From Betaproteobacteria bacterium HGW-Betaproteobacteria-16 (GTDB taxonomy: Bacteria; Pseudomonadota; Gammaproteobacteria; Burkholderiales; Burkholderiaceae_C), in the NCBI GenBank assembly GCA_002840835.1, contig PHCQ01000006.1, positions 62,001 through 126,000 on the forward strand: a DNA stretch of 64,000 bases, given 5' to 3'. The notes beneath the pieces were generated by a model. That model saw only the letters and a program-made list of their open reading frames with translations. It did not search any database and was not told where the DNA came from. Below are positions 9,548 to 18,193 of the stretch, one piece after another (position 1 is the stretch's first letter; every line of letters begins with the position of its first letter). The translations under genes were made by a program, and so were the position numbers.

Positions 9548-10711
9548 ATGATCGACCGCACCCTGTTTTCCCCCGACCACGAAGCCTTTCGCGACAGCTT
9601 TCGCCGCTTCATGGAGAAAGAAATTGCCCCGCACCACGAGGCCTGGGAAGAGCAGGGCTACGTGGACCGCGCGGTGTGGAACAAGGCCGGCGACAACGGC
9701 TTTCTCTGCATGACCATGCCGGAGGCCTACGGCGGGTCAGACGCAGACAAGCTGTATTCCGTGGTGCAGATGGAAGAACTCGCGCGTGGCGGCTTCAGTG
9801 GCATCGGCTACGGCCTGCACAGCGAAATCGTGGCGCCCTACATACTGCATTACGGCACCGAAGCGCAGAAGGAGAAATACCTGCCGCTTCTCGCCAGCGG
9901 CGCCATGGTGGGCGCCATTGCCATGAGCGAGCCTGCTGCTGGCAGCGACCTGCAAGGCGTGAAAACCACCGCCCTCAAACAGGCCGATGGCACCTACCTG
10001 CTCAACGGCAGCAAAACCTTCATCACCAACGGCTGGCATGCCGACCTGGTGATCGTGGTCGCCAAAACACAGCCCGACGCCGGCGCCAAAGGCACCAGCC
10101 TTTTCCTGGTGGAGCGCGGCATGCCCGGCTTCGAGAAAGGCAAGCGCCTGAAAACACTCGGCCTGAAGGCGCAAGACACCAGCGAACTGTTCTTCGACAA
10201 CGTGAAGCTCGACGCCAGCCAGTTGCTGGGTGGCACCGCCATGGAAAACCGGGGCTTCATCTGCCTCATGGAACAGCTGCCCTGGGAGCGTCTGCAGATT
10301 GCCATTGGCGCCGTGTCTGCTGCCCAGGCCGCCATCGACTGGACCGTGACCTACGTGAAAGACCGCAAGGTGTTCGGCCAGACCGTGGCCGCTTTCCAGA
10401 ACACCCGCTACAAGCTGGCCGAAATGCAGACCGAAGTGCAGGTGGCCCGCGTGTTTGTGGACAAATGCTGCGAACTCGTCAACGTCAACCAGCTCGACAC
10501 CGCCACAGCCAGCATGGCCAAGTACTGGTGCTCAGATCTGCAATGCAAGGTGATGGACGAATGCGTGCAGCTCTTCGGCGGCTACGGCTACATGTGGGAA
10601 TACCCCATCACCCGCGCTTACGCCGACGCACGGGTGCAGCGCATCTACGGTGGTACGAACGAGATCATGAAGGAGGTGATCTCGCGGGGAATGGGCTTGG
10701 GTGGGCGTTGA
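9548..10711 (+). CDS. Acyl-CoA dehydrogenase (FAD-dependent)
   Basis: 387-residue ACAD. The first ~120 residues are the helical N-domain, then the FAD-binding beta-domain with IAMSEPAAGSDLQG and TFITNG, and the C-terminal helical domain with RKVFGQTVAAFQNTR and the QLFGGYGYM...RIYGGTNEI stretch typical of the family. It introduces the trans-2 double bond, the first step of beta-oxidation, passing electrons to ETF. It is divergent from the thiolase-FadB-SDR genes and so completes a local beta-oxidation set. Chain-length preference cannot be read from the sequence. Confidence 0.93.
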   Translation: MIDRTLFSPDHEAFRDSFRRFMEKEIAPHHEAWEEQGYVDRAVWNKAGDNGFLCMTMPEAYGGSDADKLYSVVQMEELARGGFSGIGYGLHSEIVAPYILHYGTEAQKEKYLPLLASGAMVGAIAMSEPAAGSDLQGVKTTALKQADGTYLLNGSKTFITNGWHADLVIVVAKTQPDAGAKGTSLFLVERGMPGFEKGKRLKTLGLKAQDTSELFFDNVKLDASQLLGGTAMENRGFICLMEQLPWERLQIAIGAVSAAQAAIDWTVTYVKDRKVFGQTVAAFQNTRYKLAEMQTEVQVARVFVDKCCELVNVNQLDTATASMAKYWCSDLQCKVMDECVQLFGGYGYMWEYPITRAYADARVQRIYGGTNEIMKEVISRGMGLGGR

Positions 10712-10870
10712 GCCCGTGCTCGTTAGTGGCGATCAGGGTGAATTCATTTTGACGAGACTGCTCTGTCTTTGATTTGCTCACTCGACTTGGAGAGGCCGAT
10801 TCACCCCGGCGCAGCACCAGGTTGAGCGCTATGTGGGCAGGTGCTGCACGTCTGGTTTTGGTCATCTTTC

Positions 10871-10888
10871 GCGCACCTGTCAGTGCGC
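10871..10888. other. Hairpin GCGCAC-N6-GTGCGC upstream of the T4SS operon
   Basis: Six-base GC-rich arms (10871-10876 and 10883-10888) with imperfect extension (CTTT on the left, AAAG on the right). It lies 160 bp after the acyl-CoA dehydrogenase stop and may end that transcript, though no T-run follows. It could equally be part of the T4SS control region. Confidence 0.3.
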
Positions 10889-10925
10889 AAAGGATGAATG
10901 CAAAAGAAGCAATAGGTCATAAAAA

Positions 10926-10990
10926 GTAGGCCTACCCTGTCAACATTGACAGGGTGTTTCAAGAATAACTACTACCTAAGTAGCTATACT
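10926..10990 (+). promoter_or_regulatory. Putative promoter/operator region of the virB operon
   Basis: The 481-bp gap before virB1 has no convincing gene. Within it, 65 bp are AT-rich and dense with symmetry: a 10-bp perfect palindrome GTAGGCCTAC (10926-10935), a 9-bp inverted repeat CCCTGTCAA-CA-TTGACAGGG (10935-10954), and CTAC-CTAA-GTAG (10972-10983) ending directly before a TATACT -10 candidate (10985-10990). No good -35 is seen, so an activator at the CTAC/GTAG repeat is plausible. The following ~200-bp leader contains a perfect GCGCCC-GTCT-GGGCGC hairpin (11114-11129). All assignments are inference. Confidence 0.4.
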
Positions 10991-11192
10991 CCCGCCCAGA
11001 TTTCAATAGAGCAAGGGAGGGGGGTTCCACAGCAATCCGGTGCAGCGGGCTTCGGCGCGCGCGTATGTGATCGTCCATCGGTCACGCGCTCGTCGCGTCA
11101 GTTCGCTGCACCAGCGCCCGTCTGGGCGCACACCAAACACGTTCACCCGCTTGGGTTGATGTGACATTGCTGAGGTGGCCTGCAGGCACCAC

Positions 11193-12245
11193 ATGTTCGA
11201 TTGTCCCGATCTGGCCGTTCCCCGAGAAGTCATGCAGCACGTGGTGCAGGTGGAGTCTTCTCGCCACCCGTTTGCCATTGGCGTGGTCGGCGGGTATCTG
11301 GCTCGACAGCCGCGCAATATCGACGAAGCGCTGGCGGCCGTGCAAATGCTGCGCCAAGAGGGCTACAACTTTTCGGTCGGCATCGCGCAGGTCAACCGTT
11401 ACAACTTGGCGCCCTATGGATTAAAAACCTACGCCGAGGCTTTTGATGTCTGCGCGAACCTGCTGGCCGGATCGCGCATCCTGCGTGAGTGCTACGACCG
11501 CGCTCAGGACTGGGGCAAGGCATTCAGCTGTTACTACTCCGGCAACTTCTCCACCGGTTTCAAACACGGCTACGTCCAGAAGATCTACGCGTCCATGCGC
11601 AAAGTGCAGGCGCGCGTTTCTGATTCGGCAGGTCTTCGTGTCATTCCGTACAACAACCAGCCACGGCGCTTGGCTCGCCAGGAAGATCTGCCGCTCGGAA
11701 CGCATTCTGTTGTGCCGCCCGTCGACCTCAGCGCGCCTTATCCGGAGCCCTATGCGGTGAGGAAATACCTTCCCCACACACCGCTGGACGTGACCGCCAA
11801 GGCCATGGCGCTCGCTCATGGCGCTCCCTCCAAACCAGAGACCGCCGAGAACCGGCCTGCGATTCCCGTCCCAGGGCCAGGGGCCGTGATGCCAGGCAGC
11901 ACTGGCCAAGCATCCAACGGCCTTGCGCACATTCCGGTCCAGGTCGTTGGCGTCAATGGCAACCCCTACCAGACCCGCGTGATTCCGCCGTCGACGACGA
12001 CGCCCGGCGAGCAACTGCCGCTGCCAGATCCTCACGCAGCCATTGAGGCTCCTGCCGCCCGTGGGCGCACATCGAGCTCATCGACCGCCGGATCTGCCAT
12101 GGCGGCGCTCAAGGGCGGCAGCCTTCTCCATTCCACCGAGTCTTCAGGGAAGCCTGAAAACCCCGCTGCCAGCGTTCGGGCCGGCAGTGGTGCCCAACCT
12201 CAATCCGACCCATCGGAAGTCGCCGACAGGTCATTTGTTTTTTGA
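11193..12245 (+). CDS. virB1: VirB1-like lytic transglycosylase of T4SS
   Basis: About 350 residues. The N-terminal ~150 residues form an SLT-type lysozyme-like domain: catalytic Glu in QVESSRHPFAIGVVGG, then NFSVGIAQVNRYNL and the CYYSGNFSTG segment. This is very close in style to VirB1 of Xanthomonas-type systems. The rest (~200 residues) is Pro/Ala/Ser-rich and probably disordered. It opens peptidoglycan so the secretion channel can be assembled. The frame is open back to a GTG at 11175; the ATG at 11193 places the first conserved residues (LAVPREVMQH) at a normal distance. No classical signal peptide is evident, as is often true for this family. First gene of the operon. Confidence 0.88.
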   Translation: MFDCPDLAVPREVMQHVVQVESSRHPFAIGVVGGYLARQPRNIDEALAAVQMLRQEGYNFSVGIAQVNRYNLAPYGLKTYAEAFDVCANLLAGSRILRECYDRAQDWGKAFSCYYSGNFSTGFKHGYVQKIYASMRKVQARVSDSAGLRVIPYNNQPRRLARQEDLPLGTHSVVPPVDLSAPYPEPYAVRKYLPHTPLDVTAKAMALAHGAPSKPETAENRPAIPVPGPGAVMPGSTGQASNGLAHIPVQVVGVNGNPYQTRVIPPSTTTPGEQLPLPDPHAAIEAPAARGRTSSSSTAGSAMAALKGGSLLHSTESSGKPENPAASVRAGSGAQPQSDPSEVADRSFVF

Positions 12246-12265
12246 CAACTCAAGGAAGTACCCCC

Positions 12266-12616
12266 ATGCACCCCAGCGCAAACCGCAGCCGCATCGAATG
12301 GAACGCGGCCCTCACGATGATCGTCGGCCTTTGTCTTGTGGGCTTCATGCCCGAGGTGCTGGCACAGCAAGCACCCCCTCCTGGATTTACTGCGGCTTGC
12401 CAGAACGTTGATGGCTTCATGCAGAGCGTCGTCAGGTTGTTGGGGGCTGTCTCGATCGGCGTGGTCACCGTCGCCATCATCTTCGCGGGTTATCAGATTG
12501 CTTTCGCTCACAAGCGTCTTTCCGACGTCGCCCCCATTCTGATCGGTGGCTTGCTGATTGGCGGTGCAGCCACCATCGCCACTTGGTTCGTGGGCTCCTC
12601 GATCGCGACCTGCTGA
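12266..12616 (+). CDS. virB2: VirB2 major pilin-like subunit
   Basis: 116 residues; the ATG at 12266 follows an AAGGAAG ribosome site. A long signal peptide ends around LAQQA, then a short Cys-containing loop, and two strong hydrophobic helices (VVRLLGAVSIGVVTVAIIFAGYQ region and LIGGLLIGGAATIATW) separated by a basic loop. This is the VirB2/TrbC pilin topology. Two cysteines, one near the mature N-terminus and one at the C-terminus, might form a disulfide. It lies 20 bp after virB1 and before virB3, the canonical position. Confidence 0.88.
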   Translation: MHPSANRSRIEWNAALTMIVGLCLVGFMPEVLAQQAPPPGFTAACQNVDGFMQSVVRLLGAVSIGVVTVAIIFAGYQIAFAHKRLSDVAPILIGGLLIGGAATIATWFVGSSIATC

Positions 12617-12654
12617 CCAGTCAGCTATTCCTGCGCAGTCCGCCCAATTTCTCT

Positions 12655-12978
12655 ATGCACAAAGACACGCTTTTTCGCGGCTGCACCCGCCCCGCGACCA
12701 TCCTCGGGGTGCCCTACATCCCCTTCCTGGTGGGCGCGGGCGGGCCGCTGGTTCTTGCCATGTACATCTCGCTGTACCTGCTGCTGGTGATCCCGTTCTC
12801 GATTTTGATCATGCGACTCATGACCAAGAAAGACGAAATGATCTTTCGCCTGATTGGGCTGAACCTGGTGTTTCGCTTTCTGCCGCGAAACCACGCGGCT
12901 TACCACAACGCCTGGGTGTTTGGCCCGGCGACGTACCGCAAACGGGCCGCCCGCATGCGCGGATACGACCAGTGCTGA
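12655..12978 (+). CDS. virB3: VirB3 inner-membrane T4SS component
   Basis: 107 residues starting at ATG 12655; the frame extends upstream to 12583 but the conserved VirB3 start (KDTLFRGCTRPATILGVPY) fits the internal ATG. Two adjacent transmembrane helices are encoded (FLVGAGGPLVLAMYISLYLLLVIPF), followed by a cytoplasmic tail. VirB3 docks onto the VirB4 ATPase at the inner membrane. It sits between virB2 and virB4 with short spacers, the standard order. Confidence 0.9.
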   Translation: MHKDTLFRGCTRPATILGVPYIPFLVGAGGPLVLAMYISLYLLLVIPFSILIMRLMTKKDEMIFRLIGLNLVFRFLPRNHAAYHNAWVFGPATYRKRAARMRGYDQC

Positions 12979-13016
12979 ACGCGCCTCTTCAGTGATCAAC
13001 AGCCCGGGCTCCATCC

Positions 13017-15500
13017 ATGTCTCTGCTTTCTCCTGACGCCAACTTCAGCAACTTCATCCCGTTCAGCACGCACGTGGATACGCACGTGGTGAAAACGCGT
13101 GAAGGCGACTACCTGATCACCTGGTTGCTCAGCGGATTCCCCTTTGTGGGCAGGGAAGACTGGGAGCTCGAGCATCGGCACAAGACCTTCAACAACCTGT
13201 TGCAGAGCCTGCGTGCACCTGATTTCGAGAACGTCGCCTTCTGGGCGCACGATGTGCGCCGCCGCAGACCACTGAAGGCGGGTGCAAGGTTTCGCCAGCG
13301 TTTCAATCAGGAACTGCACGACCGCTACATCCAGCGCCTGTCCACCCAGCGACTGATGCAGAACGAGCTGTACCTGACCATGATCTACCGGCCCGTGGTC
13401 AGCGGCAAACGCTTCGCTGCGCTCTCAAGGAACATCGAAGAATTGCGCCATCAGGAGAAGGTGTCGCTGGAGAAGATCTACGAGCTTGCAGGCAACTGCG
13501 AAGCCTTGCTCAAAGACTATTCACCCTACCGGCTGGGCCTGTATGAGAGTGCCCAAAAGCAGGTGTTCTCCGAAAACCTCGAGTTTTTTGGCTACCTCAT
13601 CAACCATGTGGATGAGCCAGTGCCGGTGCTCAACGCACCCATCCACCAGTACCTGCCCACCAGCCGCCACATGTTCTCCACCGGCAGCGGCGACTTCGCG
13701 GTGCGCACCAGCAACGGCGACAACCACTACGGCGCCATTCTCAACATCAAGGAATACGCCGACAGCACCTGGCCGGGCATTCTGAACAGCCTGAAGTACC
13801 TCGAGTTCGAGTACGTGATCACGCACTCGTTCACACCCATGAGCCGTTATGACTCCATGAAGGCGCTGGAGCGCACCAAGGGGGCCATGCTGTCCTCTGA
13901 AGACAAGGCCGTGAGTCAGATCGTGGAGCTCGACTACGCCATGGACCAACTGGCCTCCGGCAACTTTGTGCTGGGCCAGTACCACTTCAACATGGTCATC
14001 TTTGCGGCGAGTCAGGAAGAGCTGTACACCAGCGTGGCGCAGGCGCGCGCCCAGCTCTCTGGCGCAAGCTTCGTCACCACCAAGGAAGACGTGGCCGTGG
14101 CCGCCGCGTATTACGCGCAGTTGCCCTGCAACTGGCGCTTCCGCCCCAGGCTGGCCAACCTCAGCTCGCTCAATTTCCTGGGCCTGAGCCCGCTCCACAA
14201 CTTTGCAACGGGCAAGCCCAATTTCAACCCATGGGGCCCCTCGGTCAGCATCCTGCAGACGCTGAACAACCAGGCCTACCACTTCAATTTCCACGCGACC
14301 AAGCCCAACGAATATTCGCTGGGCGAAAAGGCGATCGCCAACACCATGGTGATCGGCAAGTCCGGTACCGGAAAGACCGCGCTGATCAATTTTCTGCTCA
14401 GCCAGGTTCAGAAGCTCGACCCCGAGCCCACCATCTTTTTCTTTGACAAAGACAAGGGCGCGCAGATCTTCATTCAGGCCTGCGGCGGGCGCTACTTCAC
14501 GCTGGAGAAAGGGCAGCCCACCGGCTTCAACCCGCTGCAGTGCAACAACACGCCTGAGAACGAGCAGTTTCTTGTTGAGTTGCTGCAAACGCTGTGTGGC
14601 AAAGAGAAGTACAGCGCCTCCGAGTCCGAGGATCTCATCCGCGCCGTGCGCGCCATGCTCGACACACCGCGCCACCTGCGCACCATGACCAACCTGCGCA
14701 AGAGCCTGACCAATCACGGCGAGAACAGCCTGTACGACTGCCTCTCGCTCTGGTGCCAGGGCGGCCCGGCCGCATGGGTCTTTGACAACCCGCGAGACGC
14801 GATCGAGTTCGGTGGCGCCAACATTGTCGGCTTCGACTACACCGAGGTCATTGAAGACGCCCGTACCCGCGAGCCCATCATCCAGTACCTGCTGCACCGC
14901 ATGGAAAGCCTCATCGACGGGCGCCCGTTCATTTATGTGATGGACGAATTCTGGAAAGTGCTGGAAGGCAAGGGCGGTCTGAAAGAGTTCGCCAAGAACA
15001 AACAAAAGACGATCCGCAAACAGAACGGCCTGGGCATCTTTGCCACCCAGAGCCCGCAAGACGCGCTCAACAGCGACATTTCTGCCTCGCTCATCGAGCA
15101 GACCGCCACACTCATCCTGCTGCCCAACCCCAATGCCGACCCCAAGGACTACCTGGACGGACTCAAGCTCACGCGTGCCGAGTTTGAGCTGGTGGTCGGT
15201 CTGGACGAGCGCAGCCGCTGCTTTCTGGTCAAGCAGGGCCACAACGCCGTGCTCTGCCAGCTCAACCTCAATGGCATGGACGACGAACTGGCCGTGCTCT
15301 CAGGCTCCAGCGACAACGTGGAAATCCTGAACGAGCTGCTGCGCCACCACCCCGAACCGGGCAACCCCGATGCTTGGCTGCCCGAATTTCACGCCCGCCG
15401 AAAAGGCCTGCGCACGCAGCGCGAAACCTTCATGGCCAACAACCATGAGTTCCTGCGACATGCCCGGCCTCAGTCCGCCCCTGAGGCGGTCGCTGGCTGA
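13017..15500 (+). CDS. virB4: VirB4 ATPase of T4SS
   Basis: 827 residues. The N-terminal ~400 residues are the CagE/TrbE/VirB domain. The C-terminal half is the RecA-like ATPase with Walker A GKSGTGKT (K453) and Walker B FIYVMDEFWK (D643-E644), then the GIFATQSPQDAL motif. VirB4 energises pilus assembly and substrate passage at the inner-membrane base. The length is normal and nothing is truncated. After it the operon departs from the classical order: three exported proteins are inserted before virB5. Confidence 0.95.
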   Translation: MSLLSPDANFSNFIPFSTHVDTHVVKTREGDYLITWLLSGFPFVGREDWELEHRHKTFNNLLQSLRAPDFENVAFWAHDVRRRRPLKAGARFRQRFNQELHDRYIQRLSTQRLMQNELYLTMIYRPVVSGKRFAALSRNIEELRHQEKVSLEKIYELAGNCEALLKDYSPYRLGLYESAQKQVFSENLEFFGYLINHVDEPVPVLNAPIHQYLPTSRHMFSTGSGDFAVRTSNGDNHYGAILNIKEYADSTWPGILNSLKYLEFEYVITHSFTPMSRYDSMKALERTKGAMLSSEDKAVSQIVELDYAMDQLASGNFVLGQYHFNMVIFAASQEELYTSVAQARAQLSGASFVTTKEDVAVAAAYYAQLPCNWRFRPRLANLSSLNFLGLSPLHNFATGKPNFNPWGPSVSILQTLNNQAYHFNFHATKPNEYSLGEKAIANTMVIGKSGTGKTALINFLLSQVQKLDPEPTIFFFDKDKGAQIFIQACGGRYFTLEKGQPTGFNPLQCNNTPENEQFLVELLQTLCGKEKYSASESEDLIRAVRAMLDTPRHLRTMTNLRKSLTNHGENSLYDCLSLWCQGGPAAWVFDNPRDAIEFGGANIVGFDYTEVIEDARTREPIIQYLLHRMESLIDGRPFIYVMDEFWKVLEGKGGLKEFAKNKQKTIRKQNGLGIFATQSPQDALNSDISASLIEQTATLILLPNPNADPKDYLDGLKLTRAEFELVVGLDERSRCFLVKQGHNAVLCQLNLNGMDDELAVLSGSSDNVEILNELLRHHPEPGNPDAWLPEFHARRKGLRTQRETFMANNHEFLRHARPQSAPEAVAG

Positions 15501-15559
15501 GTCGCAGACACCGTTCAACGCCATACGAAAAAACACCGCTCAGGGAAGCCCGTCAAAAA

Positions 15560-15958
15560 ATGAAGTCCAGACATTGGTTGTTGTACGCAGCTTTGGCATT
15601 GAGCGCCGGTCATTGCGCGGCCCAGTCGTCCAGTTGCGACGGCGTCGACGCGCACGGTGAAATGGGCGGCGCCCACTTCAATTCCAACCTCCCGTATGAG
15701 CAAGACGTTTTTTCGTTCTGCCGCATCGGATACCCCCTGCATTGCTGGATTTCAGTGGCACCTTCGGCCGGCACCTGGGCCTGGATTCCCAACTGTTATC
15801 CGCAGAACAGCCAGTGGATTCCTTCATTCACCCAAACCTGCCCTCAGTCTTCCACGGAAGGCACCTGGCAAGGGTCCGGAGGTCCGATGGAGGCATTGGA
15901 GAAAAAGGGTGACCCCAACGGGAGCAACGGAATCAGCGATTGTGAGCACCGCCGATGA
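15560..15958 (+). CDS. Small secreted Cys-rich protein of unknown function (T4SS locus)
   Basis: 132 residues with a clear signal peptide (hydrophobic core LLYAALALSAG, cleavage probably after CAA). The mature part has six cysteines, suggesting three disulfides in the periplasm, and is rich in Trp, Gly and Ser. I recognise no family. It lies 60 bp after virB4 and its stop overlaps the start of the next lipoprotein gene (ATGA at 15955-15958). In Xanthomonas-type systems genes placed between virB4 and virB6 often encode effector/immunity cargo, so a periplasmic immunity or accessory role is possible but unproven. Confidence 0.6.
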   Translation: MKSRHWLLYAALALSAGHCAAQSSSCDGVDAHGEMGGAHFNSNLPYEQDVFSFCRIGYPLHCWISVAPSAGTWAWIPNCYPQNSQWIPSFTQTCPQSSTEGTWQGSGGPMEALEKKGDPNGSNGISDCEHRR

Positions 15959-16638
15959 GGTACTTCAGCCAATTGCCATTTCTGGCTGGCGATCGTTCCC
16001 GGTGGTTTGGACTGAACATGTTCATCTCATCGCTAGCGAGCCGCATTCGCCCCGCCGTCTCAGCGCCTGCGCTGCTGCTGGCCATTTCATTGCTTGTCGC
16101 TTGCGCAAGTCCATCCGAACCTGCACAACAGCGCACTGTCGTTGATCTCAAGGCGCCTTTTGAGCTCACTGGGCGTGCGCCCGCCCACTGGCCGGAATGG
16201 GACAACCATGGCCAAATACGATTCCATCTCGCGGACTGGTTGAAATCGCCGGGTGACTCATTGGCTGATCAGGCTGTCGTGCAAGTCACCCGCCAAAATG
16301 ACCGAGTGCTGGAAGTTCAGTACAGCTATCCGCGCGCCATGGTCGATGCGAAAGCACCGCCTATCAACACGGCCCAACAAGGCGTGTACCACTACTGCAT
16401 TGCGGCCCGTCTGGCCGCTCTTCAGGGCACCAGTCATTGGGGATCGGGAGACGCGTTTGACGATGTTCCGATGGAACAAGACCGATCCGTACGGCTATTG
16501 GCATTGGCGTTAGATGCAGACCATGCGCCATACCGCCATCTGCTGCCCGAACACTTGCGGGATTCGGTTGGTGTCCTGGAACTGAGAAAAGCACGCGCGG
16601 TTTGTGAAGCGCATATGCGACCGGAGTTTTTCTGGTGA
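15955..16638 (+). CDS. Putative lipoprotein of unknown function (T4SS locus)
   Basis: 227 residues from the overlapping ATG, or 206 from ATG 16018, which would place the signal sequence nearer the N-terminus. A hydrophobic stretch followed by LLVACAS forms a plausible lipobox. The mature part has two cysteines and no motif known to me; it is slightly acidic and looks globular. Translational coupling to the Cys-rich protein upstream suggests that the two are made together. It may be a periplasmic immunity protein or an accessory outer-membrane lipoprotein of the system. Confidence 0.55.
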   Translation: MRYFSQLPFLAGDRSRWFGLNMFISSLASRIRPAVSAPALLLAISLLVACASPSEPAQQRTVVDLKAPFELTGRAPAHWPEWDNHGQIRFHLADWLKSPGDSLADQAVVQVTRQNDRVLEVQYSYPRAMVDAKAPPINTAQQGVYHYCIAARLAALQGTSHWGSGDAFDDVPMEQDRSVRLLALALDADHAPYRHLLPEHLRDSVGVLELRKARAVCEAHMRPEFFW

Positions 16639-16873
16639 ATGCTGTTATCGAATTGAATGCTTGGCCAGACGCGCGTGTCGGCCAACCCATGAGTAAATAT
16701 GTCAGTTTGTCACGCGCCAGGGAGGAAGAGTTCACGGACGGTGTTGCGCCTTGTGCGCAACACCGGTCCAGTGGACCAACGATCAACACCTTGCAGCCTG
16801 GCTCAAGCTATGCGCTTGTGCTAGGGCGCAACTGAAACCCGTTTTTCGCACCACTCAATCAGGAGGAAAAGTT

Positions 16874-17269
16874 ATGCAAGCCGACAGGAAAAATCAGATC
16901 CAAACAGAGAAGCTGTCACTGAATCGCCGCACTTTGGCACGCTGGGCATTGGGGGGCTCGGCTGCATTGGCGCTGAGCGCATGCGGTGGGGGTGGAGGCG
17001 GTGATGATTCAGATGGCCAAGTGGATCTGTATGCGATATATGACCAAATCGTGCCTGGCATGTCTCGCGAGGATGTGGCGAATTTGATTGGGGAACCGCC
17101 CAACGATCGACGCACCATTGATTTTCAAATATGGCGTTACGGGAATCAGATGTTGTCAATCATGACGTTTGGGGATGAGCATTGGTTGGTTTCTGAGGTT
17201 ATTGTGGATAGCTTTGGAGGTTCTTTACCTCGTCTTGTAAAGACTTTTCCTCTTCCGGATAGGGATTGA
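16874..17269 (+). CDS. SmpA/BamE-like small lipoprotein (T4SS locus)
   Basis: 131 residues starting at ATG 16874, directly after a perfect AGGAGG (16861-16866). The leader contains RRTLARWALGG (Tat-like twin Arg) and a lipobox LSAC followed by a glycine run. The mature domain has the IVPGMSREDVANLIGEPP signature, as in SmpA/BamE/OmlA domains, then WRYGNQMLSIMTF. It may be an envelope lipoprotein stabilising the secretion complex or an orphan immunity protein. Base composition here is clearly more AT-rich than the flanking virB genes, suggesting separate acquisition. Confidence 0.65.
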   Translation: MQADRKNQIQTEKLSLNRRTLARWALGGSAALALSACGGGGGGDDSDGQVDLYAIYDQIVPGMSREDVANLIGEPPNDRRTIDFQIWRYGNQMLSIMTFGDEHWLVSEVIVDSFGGSLPRLVKTFPLPDRD

Positions 17270-17281
17270 TTTGGAGTCGAA

Positions 17282-18088
17282 ATGATTGCTGCTCGATTGA
17301 TTTTGCTATTTCATTTTTTCGTTGCCCCTCTGGTCGCACACGCCCAGTGGGCTGTTTATGATCATCGTGTGAACAGTGAGCTTCAGAGAATTAATGGAAT
17401 TCAGGGTTTGAATGTAGATTACACCCGCCTCGATGGTCATTTTCTAAATCAACGCGGCGGGACAGGCAATCAAGACCAACTTTGGGGAAGAGAGGGTGAG
17501 AGCCGGGCCACATTGAGATCCCTTGAAACACCTTTTGAAGCATTGGAGTTATCTGAGGATGACAGGCAGCGCTTCATCGGCACCGCGCAAGATTGTGGCG
17601 ATGAGCAATTGAACCGACAACATTTCAATGCCTGCGCAGGATTGCGCAACTTGCGCTTGCAGACCCTCAAGCAGAGCCAAGAGCTCCTGGTCACGCTGGA
17701 CCGCCGACGTGCCCAGATCGTGTCTTTGATCAGAGCAGCTCAGCAGTTGGAATCTGGGGGAAGCTCCATTGGTGGAGGAGGCTCTAGTGTTGGAGGCGGC
17801 TCTGGCATAGGGGGCGGCTCCAGTGCGGGAGGTTCTCAGCAACCAGGGGCCGGTCGTCTGCAGCGCTACCAGTTCGAACTGCAAGCGCAACAAGCCCTCA
17901 TGCAGGCCGACGCGATGCAACTGCAGGTCCTCATGGACGGCTACAAGCAGCGCGAAAAAATGTATGAGGTGCAGATGGCGGAGGCGCGTCGCAACACGGA
18001 CTCAGGGCGTACCGGGACAGCGGGCAGTCGCCCGCAGGCCGTGCCTTTTCCCACGGGTATCCGTCTATTCAATGCAGCCCGCAATTGA
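17282..18088 (+). CDS. virB5: VirB5-like minor pilin subunit
   Basis: 268 residues with a signal peptide cleaved near AHAQW. The mature protein is largely helical: QLNRQHFNACAG followed by long amphipathic helices on both sides, as in VirB5/TraC pilus-tip proteins. Position between virB4 and virB6 supports the call, although sequence signatures are weak. An unusual Gly/Ser-rich segment (residues ~160-195, repeats of GGGS-type units) splits the two helical parts. The 5' third is AT-rich compared with neighbours. It would sit at the pilus tip or periplasmic stalk. Confidence 0.65.
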   Translation: MIAARLILLFHFFVAPLVAHAQWAVYDHRVNSELQRINGIQGLNVDYTRLDGHFLNQRGGTGNQDQLWGREGESRATLRSLETPFEALELSEDDRQRFIGTAQDCGDEQLNRQHFNACAGLRNLRLQTLKQSQELLVTLDRRRAQIVSLIRAAQQLESGGSSIGGGGSSVGGGSGIGGGSSAGGSQQPGAGRLQRYQFELQAQQALMQADAMQLQVLMDGYKQREKMYEVQMAEARRNTDSGRTGTAGSRPQAVPFPTGIRLFNAARN

Positions 18089-18193
18089 CGCCATGAGTTT
18101 TCAGTTCTTGGCGGGTGATGCCACATCAGTGTCCCAGGCACCGCCATTCTGCTTGTGCGGCGGTTCAGCCCATTCAATGGAAGCGGCATAGGC

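Noticed and set aside
10946-11164. Short plus-strand open frame (72 codons) upstream of virB1
   Set aside because: It begins with TTG inside an inverted repeat, has no ribosome site and shows no protein-like composition; more likely leader/control DNA.
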